This document shows, piece after piece, positions 1 to 4,902 of a stretch of DNA of 6,818 nt. A program made the translations under genes and the position numbers. This DNA is from JBBQXK01 sp038251625 (GTDB taxonomy: Bacteria; Pseudomonadota; Alphaproteobacteria; Rhodobacterales; Rhodobacteraceae): contig JBBSBE010000175.1 in the NCBI GenBank assembly GCA_038251625.1, positions 1 to 6,818 on the forward strand, in the 5' to 3' direction. Numbering within the stretch: the stretch's first letter is position 1; each line of letters opens with the position of its first letter. The notes below the pieces were generated by a model, which was not told the DNA's origin, did not search any database, and saw nothing but the letters and a program-made list of their open reading frames with translations.

Positions 1-347
1 ACCTGTCGCCGATGGCATTGCCGGATGGCACGTCGGCGGCGGAAATCATCGCGGGCATGTTGCCCGGGGCGCAGGTGGTAAAGGCCTTCAACACGATCTT
101 TGCCGCAAACTTTGCGCCCGAACGGCTGGAACGCGCGGGGCATCGGCTGGCGGTGTTTCTGGCGGGCGATGACAGGGCGGCGGTGGCCCGCGTTGCGGAT
201 TTCGTGGCAAGCCTCGGGTTCAAGCCGGTTGCACGCTATACGCTGACGGCGGCCCGACAGATCGAGGCGATGGGCCTTCTGGTGATCGCGCTTGGCTATG
301 TCGAGGGGTTGGGCGACGCCTCGGCCTATCTCTTCAGCGAGGCGTGA
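1..347 (+). CDS. F420-reductase-like NADP oxidoreductase, 3' part only
   Basis: This is the C-terminal part of a protein whose reading frame is open to the left edge, so the beginning lies outside the window. The frame reads LSPMALPDGTSAAE before the first internal ATG at 12, so that ATG is probably not the real start. The segment PGAQVVKAFNTIFA followed by a hydrophobic strand (RLAVFLAGDD) and a C-terminal helix (RQIEAMGLLVIALGY) matches what I know of NADPH-dependent F420 reductase-like proteins (F420 oxidoreductase family), where the N-terminal Rossmann fold binds NADP. That Rossmann glycine motif is not visible here because it is off the window. Many bacteria with this family lack F420, so the actual substrate is uncertain. 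The gene converges on rplT and ends just before a shared hairpin terminator. Confidence 0.75.
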   Translation, partial: LSPMALPDGTSAAEIIAGMLPGAQVVKAFNTIFAANFAPERLERAGHRLAVFLAGDDRAAVARVADFVASLGFKPVARYTLTAARQIEAMGLLVIALGYVEGLGDASAYLFSEA

Positions 348-357
348 CCGGCCCACG

Positions 358-393
358 CGAAAGCCCGCGCCGGGGTTCCGGCGCGGGCTTTCG
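358..393. terminator. Bidirectional intrinsic terminator between oxidoreductase and rplT
   Basis: The sequence forms a perfect 16-bp inverted repeat, with arms at 358-373 and 378-393 and a 4-base loop (GGTT). The GC core CCCGCGCCGG is flanked by AAA on the left and TTT on the right, so a stem followed by a short U run appears on either strand. It sits 11 bases after the stop of the plus-strand oxidoreductase gene and 18 bases beyond the rplT stop. This is the textbook arrangement for a terminator shared by convergent genes. Confidence 0.85.
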
Positions 394-411
394 GCTATCT
401 GCGAGCCGCGA

Positions 412-777
412 TCAGGCGGTGGCGGCGGCGCGTGCCTGTTCGGCGATGGCGTTGAACGCCTCGGGTTCGTGCACGGCGAGATCGGCAAGCACCTTGCGAT
501 CCACCTCGATCCCGGCAAGCGCCAGACCGTTGATGAAGCGCGAATAGGTGAAGGCCGGATCGAACAGACGCACGGCGGCGTTGATCCGCTGGATCCAGAG
601 CGCGCGGAACTGACGCTTGCGAACCTTGCGGTCGCGCGTGGCGTATTGCTGCGCCTTGTCGACGGCCTGCGTGGCCGTGCGGAAGTTGGTGGAGCGGGCG
701 GCATAATAGCCAGCCGCGGCCTTGATCACCTTGCGGTGGCGGGCGTGCGTGACGACGCCGGATTTGACGCGGGACAT
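412..777 (-). CDS. rplT: 50S ribosomal protein L20
   Basis: This encodes 121 residues, close to the usual 117-120 for bacterial L20. L20 binds 23S rRNA early in assembly of the large ribosomal subunit, and in several bacteria it also represses its own operon. The N-terminus MSRVKSGVVTHARHRKVIK and the central RKRQFRALWIQRINAA segment are family hallmarks: a long basic helix followed by a globular C-terminal domain (about residues 60-118). The start is supported by AGGAG, whose first base overlaps the rpmI stop codon, 8 bases before the ATG. It lies 12 bases downstream of rpmI and is clearly cotranscribed with it. Transcription ends at the hairpin at 358-393, so pheS does not follow as it does in many bacteria. 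The C-terminus ends in an alanine-rich tail (EQARAAATA), common in GC-rich genomes. Confidence 0.97.
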   Translation of the reverse strand: MSRVKSGVVTHARHRKVIKAAAGYYAARSTNFRTATQAVDKAQQYATRDRKVRKRQFRALWIQRINAAVRLFDPAFTYSRFINGLALAGIEVDRKVLADLAVHEPEAFNAIAEQARAAATA

Positions 778-789
778 GGGTGTGGCTCC

Positions 790-990
790 TTACCGGTCGT
801 AGGGCATGTATTTCTTGACGATCTTCGTGTCGGCGGCGCTGAGGAGCATGGTCCCCGTCGCATCGCGGACGAATTTCGTCGTGCGTTTGATCATGCCGTG
901 GCGTTTGCCCGCCACACCGGCCTTGGCCCGGCCAGAGGCGGTGAAGCTGAAGCGCTTCTTGGCCGCCGATTTTGTCTTCATCTTGGGCAT
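790..990 (-). CDS. rpmI: 50S ribosomal protein L35
   Basis: This encodes 66 residues, the normal size for L35, a small basic protein of the large ribosomal subunit. The N-terminus MPKMKTKSAAKKRF and the following TASGRAKAGVAGKRHGM match the L35 signature, and the C-terminus ends at KKYMPYDR. A Shine-Dalgarno GGAGAT (minus strand of 995-1000) lies 4 bases before the ATG. The rplT gene follows 12 bases later in the same direction. The more common partner infC is not immediately upstream; a 74-residue membrane protein gene is there instead, after a 120-base gap that contains a candidate promoter and a leader hairpin. Expression is therefore probably partly independent of the upstream genes. Confidence 0.97.
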   Translation of the reverse strand: MPKMKTKSAAKKRFSFTASGRAKAGVAGKRHGMIKRTTKFVRDATGTMLLSAADTKIVKKYMPYDR

Positions 991-1000
991 TTCGATCTCC

Positions 1001-1019
1001 AGTCGTTACAGGCGCGACT
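1001..1019 (-). other. Leader hairpin abutting the rpmI Shine-Dalgarno
   Basis: AGTCG (1001-1005) and CGACT (1015-1019) form a 5-bp stem with a 9-base loop. On the minus-strand mRNA it ends exactly where the rpmI Shine-Dalgarno (995-1000) begins. In Enterobacteria and Bacillus, L20 regulates its own operon through leader RNA structures. This hairpin could take part in something similar, but it is short and the link is an inference. Confidence 0.3.
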
Positions 1020-1062
1020 CGGCATGCCGTATGGCCGGCCGCGCGGGCAGTTCAAGGGCGCG

Positions 1063-1091
1063 GCTATAGGCGGCGCGCGCCCGGGGTGCAA
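1063..1091 (-). promoter_or_regulatory. Candidate promoter for rpmI-rplT
   Basis: On the minus strand, TTGCAC (1086-1091) and TATAGC (1063-1068) are separated by exactly 17 bases. The -10 matches 4 of 6 consensus bases and the -35 matches 3 of 6. Transcription would begin near 1056 and give a leader of about 65 bases containing the hairpin at 1001-1019. The position between the small membrane protein gene and rpmI is right for a ribosomal-protein promoter. It is a motif match only. Confidence 0.35.
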
Positions 1092-1095
1092 GCGC

Positions 1096-1139
1096 AAAAA
1101 GCCCGCAGCGTCAGCCGGCGTAGCGCGCGATCACGCGGG
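1096..1139 (-). terminator. Weak possible terminator after the 74-residue membrane protein gene
   Basis: On the minus strand, CCCGC (1135-1139) can pair with GCGGG (1102-1106), and a TTTTT run (1096-1100) follows one base later. The stem is only 5 bp and the loop is 28 bases, and it overlaps the last codons of the gene. It might separate the pyk unit from rpmI-rplT, but the structure is weak. Confidence 0.2.
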
Positions 1140-1335
1140 AGAAGGCATCGGGGATCTGGTCGATCCGGTAGCCACCCGGCCTGGTGGACAGCGCGGCGAC
1201 CAGAAAAGAGCCCGCAACGATGATCATGATGATGCCTGTGCGGGGGGGGCGGCGGTCGTTCAGAGCGGACACAAGCGAAGGAATCGTCAGAACGGCAATC
1301 ACGATGCCAAAGACGAGCATGAGATCCGGGTCCAT
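1111..1335 (-). CDS. Small two-helix membrane protein between pyk and rpmI
   Basis: This encodes a 74-residue protein of unknown function. Residues about 5-25 (LMLVFGIVIAVLTIPSLVSA) and 34-50 (GIIMIIVAGSFLVAALS) are hydrophobic and should span the inner membrane. They are joined by a short, strongly basic loop (NDRRPPR, 26-32). By the positive-inside rule that loop faces the cytoplasm and both ends face the periplasm. The C-terminal stretch after TRPGGY contains IPDAFSRVIARYAG, which could be an amphipathic helix. The start follows AAAGAG about 4 bases upstream. It begins 29 bases after the pyk stop, so it is probably cotranscribed with pyk. I recall similar proteins at this position in Rhodobacterales, which supports it being a real gene, but I know of no assigned function. 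A run of eight C (1242-1249) lies in the loop codons. Confidence 0.8.
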   Translation of the reverse strand: MDPDLMLVFGIVIAVLTIPSLVSALNDRRPPRTGIIMIIVAGSFLVAALSTRPGGYRIDQIPDAFSRVIARYAG

Positions 1336-1364
1336 CGCGCTCTTTCTGTAAAGAATTTATGACA

Positions 1365-2810
1365 TTATTCAGCTTCCGACCTGAAAATCAATCGTTCATC
1401 GCAAGGCGCCACGCGAAGAATGTTCGTTGTGCCCTGCACGTTGAAGGGCACCCCGGCGGTCACGACGACATATTGCTTTTCGGTCGCGAACCCATGCGCG
1501 CGGGCGGTGCGCACGGCGGCGATCACGGCGCCCTTGAACCGGTCCTGCGGTTCGGCGATGGCGCAATGGGTGCCCCAGGTCAGGCAGAGGCGGCGCGCGG
1601 TGTGCATCAGCGGCGTCAGCGCGATGATCGGCACGCGGGGGCGTTCGCGGGCGACAAGACTGACGGTGGTGCCGGTCTGGCTGAAGCAGCAGATGGCCTG
1701 GATCGGCGTTGTCTCTGCAATCTCGCGCGCGGCGGCCACGATGGCATCGGCCACGGTTTCGCGCTTGGCCTTGCGGCTGGCCTCGATCACGTCGCGGTAA
1801 GTGGGATCGCTTTCCACGCTCATCGCCACGTTGTTCATCGTGGTCACCGCTTCGATCGGGTATTTCCCGGCCGCCGATTCCGCCGACAGCATGATCGCAT
1901 CGGCGCCTTCATAGATGGCGGTGGCGACGTCCGACACCTCGGCGCGCGTGGGCACCGGGCTTTCGATCATCGATTCCAGCATTTGCGTGGCCACGATCAC
2001 GGGCTTTGCCGCCGCGCGTGCGCCACGGATCAGCCGCTTCTGGATCGGGGGTACGGAATGGACGGGCAGCTCCACCCCAAGGTCGCCACGCGCGACCATG
2101 ATGCCGTCCGACACCGCCAGAATCGCATCATAGGCCTTCACCGCCGCGGGCTTTTCGATCTTGGACAGGATCGCGGCGCGCCCGTTGGCCAGCGCGCGGC
2201 CCTCGATCACGTCCTCGGGGCGCTGCACGAACGACAGCGCCAGCCAGTCCACGCCCAGCTCGCACGCGAATTCCAGATCCTTGCGATCCTTGTTCGACAG
2301 CGCCTTGAGCGGAAGCAGGACGTCGGGCACGTTCACGCCCTTGCGGTTCGAAATGGTGCCGCCGACGGTCACGGTGCATTCGGCGAAATCGGCGCCGCAA
2401 GCATCGACCAACACGCGGATCTTGCCATCGTTGACCAACAACGAGGAGCCGGGCTCCAACGCCTGAAAAATCTCGGGGTGCGGCAGGCAGACGCGGGTGA
2501 CATCGCCCGGCGCGGGGTCCAGGTCGAACCGGAAATGCGCGCCTTCGACCAGCTCTTCCGCCGCGTTGGCAAAGGTGCCGACGCGCAGCTTGGGGCCCTG
2601 AAGATCGGCGAGAATGGCGATCGGGCGGCCGGTATCGGCCTCGACCTTGCGGATGATCGCGTGGCGCGCGGCGATATCGTCATGCGTGCCGTGGCTCATG
2701 TTCAGGCGAAACACATCGGCGCCAGCTTCGGACAGCGCGCGGATCGTATCGTAATCCGATGACGAAGGGCCGAGCGTGGCCACGATCTTGACGTTACGGA
2801 GGCGTCTCAT
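1365..2810 (-). CDS. pyk: Pyruvate kinase
   Basis: This encodes 481 residues, full length for bacterial pyruvate kinase, which transfers phosphate from phosphoenolpyruvate to ADP to make pyruvate and ATP in the last step of glycolysis. The A domain opens with KIVATLGPSS (8-17) and FRLNMSHG (34-41). The lid B domain follows DLQGPKLRVG (69-78). The active-site stretch contains SKIEKP, with catalytic Lys217 and metal ligand Glu219, and MVARGDLGVELP, with metal ligand Asp243. TQMLESM (275-281) and the PTRAEVSDVA signature follow. A C-terminal domain runs from about 345 to 470. The GPK motif with Leu-Gln before it and Val after Arg (LQGPKLRV, 70-77) is the combination linked in the literature to potassium-independent enzymes. 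The start is supported by AGGAAGGA about 9 bases upstream. It heads a likely unit with the 74-residue membrane protein. Confidence 0.97.
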   Translation of the reverse strand: MRRLRNVKIVATLGPSSSDYDTIRALSEAGADVFRLNMSHGTHDDIAARHAIIRKVEADTGRPIAILADLQGPKLRVGTFANAAEELVEGAHFRFDLDPAPGDVTRVCLPHPEIFQALEPGSSLLVNDGKIRVLVDACGADFAECTVTVGGTISNRKGVNVPDVLLPLKALSNKDRKDLEFACELGVDWLALSFVQRPEDVIEGRALANGRAAILSKIEKPAAVKAYDAILAVSDGIMVARGDLGVELPVHSVPPIQKRLIRGARAAAKPVIVATQMLESMIESPVPTRAEVSDVATAIYEGADAIMLSAESAAGKYPIEAVTTMNNVAMSVESDPTYRDVIEASRKAKRETVADAIVAAAREIAETTPIQAICCFSQTGTTVSLVARERPRVPIIALTPLMHTARRLCLTWGTHCAIAEPQDRFKGAVIAAVRTARAHGFATEKQYVVVTAGVPFNVQGTTNILRVAPCDERLIFRSEAE

Positions 2811-2858
2811 GCTGCAGGGTCCTTCCTGTCAGGGGCTTCGCAGGTTGGCCCCGGGGCG

Positions 2859-2887
2859 GTTATTGCGGAATTCCGGCCATTGGGCAA
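2859..2887 (-). promoter_or_regulatory. Candidate promoter for pyk
   Basis: On the minus strand, TTGCCC (2882-2887) and AATAAC (2859-2864) are 17 bases apart, each matching 4 of 6 sigma-70 consensus bases. Transcription would begin around 2852 and leave a leader of about 40 bases carrying the pyk Shine-Dalgarno. It lies in the 172-bp region between divergent genes, where a pyk promoter must be. This is a motif match only. Confidence 0.35.
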
Positions 2888-2931
2888 CGGGGCGTGGGTG
2901 CTGTGGCGGCATATGCCCGGATTTTGGGCGA

Positions 2932-2958
2932 AAGTTGAAACGGGGGCGGCTTTAACTT
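2932..2958. repeat. Inverted repeat in the divergent pyk/amidohydrolase promoter region
   Basis: AAGTTGAAA (2932-2940) and TTTAACTT (2951-2958) are reverse complements apart from one extra G, around a 10-base GC-rich centre. These AT-rich arms stand out in a GC-rich intergenic region. The repeat lies upstream of the pyk promoter candidate and just before the plus-strand start. It could be a protein-binding site or a stem-loop. No known operator was recognised. Confidence 0.35.
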
Positions 2959-2982
2959 GGGGTCGCCGCATCCTAGAACGCC

Positions 2983-3756
2983 ATGACCGAGGCGAGTGAC
3001 AGCACGATGACCGACGCACCTTTTCACATCTTTGGCCGCGACCGGCCCGCCCGTTGGCTGGTGACCTGCGATCATGCCACGAACCGGGTGCCGGGCTGGG
3101 TGGGCCGGGGCAGCCTTGGCGTCACGCCGGAAGATATGGCGCGCCACATCGCCTGGGACGTGGGGGCAGCGGGGCTAGCGATGGCGCTGGCCGACGCGCT
3201 GGATGCGCCGTGCATCCTGTCCGATTTCTCGCGCCTCGTGATCGACCCGAACCGGGGCGAGGATGACCCGACGCTGGTGATGAAGCTTTACGACGGCACG
3301 ATCATCCCGGCCAACCGCCACATCGGGGCGGCGGAAGTGGAACAGCGGCTGGACCGGCTTTACCGCCCCTACCATGCAGCGCTGGCGGGGCTGGCCGCAC
3401 GGCAGGCCGATACGGTGATCCTGTCGGTGCATTCCTTCACGCCCGCACTGAAGGGGCGGCCACCGCGGCCCTGGGCCGTGGGGGTGCTTTATGCGGACCT
3501 TGATGCGCGGCTGTCGCGCGCGCTGCTGGCGCGCCTTGCAACCGAGACCGATCTTTGCGTGGGCGACAACGCGCCCTATTCGGGCTATCTGCCGGGCGAT
3601 GCCATCGACCGGCACGCGCTGATCCCGGGGCGGCTGAACACGCTGATCGAACTGCGCAACGATCTGATCGGCACGCCAGAGGCGCAAAAGGCCTGGGCTG
3701 CACGGCTGGCACCGTTGCTGGAGGGTGCGCTGCGCGATTGCAGCGCCGTGGCGTAA
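2983..3756 (+). CDS. N-formylglutamate amidohydrolase-family protein
   Basis: The frame encodes 257 residues, the typical size for this metal-dependent amidohydrolase family (PF05013), whose founding activity removes formate from N-formyl-L-glutamate in histidine breakdown. Visible family motifs are LVTCDHATNRVP (26-37), SDFSRLVIDPNR (80-91), the SVHSFTP strand (149-155) and GDNAPYSGY (194-202). His31 and His150 are the likely metal ligands by family comparison. No signal peptide is seen, so it should be cytoplasmic. No other hut genes are nearby, so a role in histidine degradation is not supported and the true substrate is open. The start is ambiguous. The ATG at 2983 lacks a Shine-Dalgarno sequence, whereas an in-frame ATG at 3007 (MTDAPFHIFG) follows GAGG/GCGAG and gives a more typical N-terminus. 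The gene is divergent from pyk. Confidence 0.9.
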   Translation: MTEASDSTMTDAPFHIFGRDRPARWLVTCDHATNRVPGWVGRGSLGVTPEDMARHIAWDVGAAGLAMALADALDAPCILSDFSRLVIDPNRGEDDPTLVMKLYDGTIIPANRHIGAAEVEQRLDRLYRPYHAALAGLAARQADTVILSVHSFTPALKGRPPRPWAVGVLYADLDARLSRALLARLATETDLCVGDNAPYSGYLPGDAIDRHALIPGRLNTLIELRNDLIGTPEAQKAWAARLAPLLEGALRDCSAVA

Positions 3757-3763
3757 CAATCGC
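3734..3763 (+). terminator. Stem-loop spanning the amidohydrolase stop codon
   Basis: GCGATTG (3734-3740) and CAATCGC (3757-3763) form a perfect 7-bp stem. Its 16-base interior can add a small CGC/GCG helix with a CGTG loop. The stop codon TAA (3754-3756) lies inside. No T run follows directly, so it is a poor intrinsic terminator. It may instead stabilise the mRNA 3' end or weakly attenuate reading into the RTX gene. Confidence 0.35.
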
Positions 3764-3813
3764 CTGCAGCCCTGCCCGTTGTTTCTGCTGGCGCGCGACG
3801 GCATCAAAGACAG

Positions 3814-3841
3814 TTGACAGACCGCACCGCGCCCTTACTGA
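3814..3841 (+). promoter_or_regulatory. Consensus -35 box upstream of the RTX gene
   Basis: TTGACA (3814-3819) is a perfect sigma-70 -35 hexamer 51 bases before the RTX ATG. The -10 region at a spacing of 16-17 bases (TACTGA, or ACTGAG) is a poor match, so promoter activity is uncertain. The match suggests that the TTG here is part of a promoter and does not act as a start codon. Confidence 0.27.
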
Positions 3842-3870
3842 GGGAGATCAGATCTTGGTGGGGGCCAAAG

Positions 3871-4836
3871 ATGGAATTGTTCTTGCTTTTTATACCTTTG
3901 GCATTGCTTGCTGGATTCGCGCTGGATGGCGGCAGCAATGATGACGGCAAGGGTGACAATGGTGGTGATGGCGGCGGCGACGGCGGGTCGCAGACCGAGA
4001 TCGACGGCACCACGAGCGATCCCGAGGTGTTGCGCGGCACGGTCGGGTCCGATCTGATCGACGGCGGCGCCGGGAACGATCTGATCTTCGGCGACCGGGG
4101 GTCCGACCGCATTCTGGGCGGCGACGGCGATGACGTGCTGCTGGGCGAGGGGCGCAACGACACCATAGAGGGCGGTGCCGGAAGCGACTTGATCCTTGGC
4201 GGGCGCGATGACGACAGCCTGCGCGGGGGCGATGACGACGACCTGCTGATCGGCGGGGCGGGCGATGACACGCTGATGGGCGACGCGGGCGACGATGTGC
4301 TGATCGGGTCTTCCGGCGCAGACCAGCTTTTTGGCGGGGCGGGAAGCGATCTTCTGTCCGGCCTTGATCCGCGCGAGGCCTTCCCGATCGGGCAGGTGGT
4401 TTTCCTTGACCGCCCGGATGTGGACGAGATCCTGCAGGATCGCTTTGGCACCGACGCGCGCACCGAATTCGGCGACCGGGTAGATGCGGGCCGCCTGTCG
4501 GCCGATGACAATGCCGCACCAGACCTTTTGTCAGGCGGCGGCGGGCGCGATTTTCTGCTGGGCGACAGTGGCGATACGCTGACAGGCGGCGGGGGCGACG
4601 ACGATTTTGCCGCCGTGTTCACGCCCGGCGCGGCACCGCTGACCATCACCGATTTCGATCCATTGGCCGAAACCATCCAGATCCTGTCTGAAGGGACAGG
4701 CGCGGGGGTGCTGTCGATCATCGACGGGACCGGCGGCGCGGAAGTGCGCGTGGATGGCGAGGTTGTGGCCTTCCTGCAGGCGGTTCAGGCAAGCCAGATC
4801 GCAAGCGGATCGGTGACGGTGCAGCGCCTGGCGTAA
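3871..4836 (+). CDS. RTX-repeat calcium-binding protein with N-terminal membrane anchor
   Basis: From the ATG at 3871 this encodes 321 residues. Residues 2-18 (LFLLFIPLALLAGFAL) are hydrophobic and look like a signal anchor. They are followed by an acidic Gly/Asp linker (19-45). Residues 56-163 are 12 tandem RTX nonapeptides (GGxGxDxUx), which fold into a calcium-loaded beta-roll. A 58-residue acidic insert (about 164-221) separates these from a short second block (GGGGRDFLL, then TLTGGGGDDDF). A C-terminal domain (about 258-321) opens with TITDFDP and contains VDGEVVAFL, a cap I recall from Rhodobacterales calcium-binding proteins. A GGTGGGGG stretch 6 bases before the ATG could serve as ribosome-binding site. 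The open frame extends to a TTG at 3814, but that overlaps a -35 consensus. Its role is unknown; envelope or surface calcium binding is an inference. No secretion genes lie nearby. Confidence 0.88.
   Translation: MELFLLFIPLALLAGFALDGGSNDDGKGDNGGDGGGDGGSQTEIDGTTSDPEVLRGTVGSDLIDGGAGNDLIFGDRGSDRILGGDGDDVLLGEGRNDTIEGGAGSDLILGGRDDDSLRGGDDDDLLIGGAGDDTLMGDAGDDVLIGSSGADQLFGGAGSDLLSGLDPREAFPIGQVVFLDRPDVDEILQDRFGTDARTEFGDRVDAGRLSADDNAAPDLLSGGGGRDFLLGDSGDTLTGGGGDDDFAAVFTPGAAPLTITDFDPLAETIQILSEGTGAGVLSIIDGTGGAEVRVDGEVVAFLQAVQASQIASGSVTVQRLA
4036..4359 (+). repeat. 12 tandem RTX nonapeptide-coding repeats (27 bp unit)
   Basis: Twelve consecutive 27-bp units encode residues 56-163 of the RTX protein without interruption. 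The first is degenerate (GTVGSDLID), and clear units include GGAGNDLIF, GGDGDDVLL, GGAGSDLIL, GGAGDDTLM and GGAGSDLLS. The units differ at the DNA level, so the array is old and held by selection on protein structure; it is not a recent tandem expansion. Two internal units (GGRDDDSLR, GGDDDDLLI) replace the second or third glycine with Asp. Confidence 0.92.
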
Positions 4837-4874
4837 GCCGGGCGCCCTTGCCAAGCCGGGCGCGCGACGCCACC

Positions 4875-4892
4875 TTTGGGGGGTCCCCCGAA
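4875..4892 (+). other. Hairpin overlapping the DUF1244 Shine-Dalgarno
   Basis: TTTGGGG (4875-4881) can pair with CCCCGAA (4886-4892), with one G-U pair, around a 4-base loop. The last two paired bases are the first two of the Shine-Dalgarno AAGGAGG. The hairpin could slightly limit ribosome access or block 5' decay. No regulator is known. Confidence 0.3.
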
Positions 4893-4897
4893 GGAGG
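4891..4897 (+). promoter_or_regulatory. Strong ribosome-binding site of the DUF1244 gene
   Basis: AAGGAGG lies 5 bases before the ATG at 4903 and is almost fully complementary to the 16S rRNA 3' end. It fixes the start at 4903 and excludes the upstream in-frame TTG at 4876. Confidence 0.85.
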
Positions 4898-4902
4898 CCA
4901 GC

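Noticed and set aside
292..1362. A 356-residue plus-strand open frame
   Set aside because: It lies antisense to rplT, rpmI and the 74-residue membrane protein, is rich in Gly, Arg and His, matches no family I know, and lacks a ribosome-binding site. It is an open antisense frame caused by high GC.
1359..2762. A 467-residue plus-strand open frame
   Set aside because: It is fully antisense to pyruvate kinase, whose motifs are unmistakable. The translation is rich in His, Gly and Asp, as expected from reverse-frame reading of GC-rich codons.
3814..3870. TTG at 3814 as start of the RTX gene, adding a basic 19-residue N-terminus
   Set aside because: The TTG is part of a perfect TTGACA -35 box and has no Shine-Dalgarno, while the ATG at 3871 has a G-rich site 6 bases upstream. 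It was not excluded outright, because the added basic residues would suit a membrane anchor.
3855..3941. A 28-residue frame starting at TTG 3855 after AGGGAG, overlapping the RTX start
   Set aside because: The Shine-Dalgarno-like AGGGAG (3841-3846) is well spaced for this TTG, so a leader peptide was considered. The peptide has no recognisable feature and TTG starts are rare, so the evidence is too thin.
4036..4359. Regular 27-bp repeats as a CRISPR array or recent tandem duplication
   Set aside because: The units are contiguous without spacers, differ in DNA sequence, and code in frame for RTX nonapeptides.
3804..4721. A 305-residue minus-strand frame rich in Ser and Pro
   Set aside because: It is the reverse reading of the RTX repeat codons; the Gly/Asp codons read backwards as Pro/Ser. 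The RTX frame explains the periodicity.
4835..4863. 11-bp direct repeat AAGCCGGGCGC (4835-4845 and 4853-4863) with possible 6-bp hairpin after the RTX gene
   Set aside because: It is short and GC-rich, no T run follows, and nothing resembles an attachment site or insertion footprint.
4876..4902. TTG at 4876 as start of the DUF1244 gene
   Set aside because: The AAGGAGG at 4891-4897 lies downstream of it and is ideally placed for the ATG at 4903.
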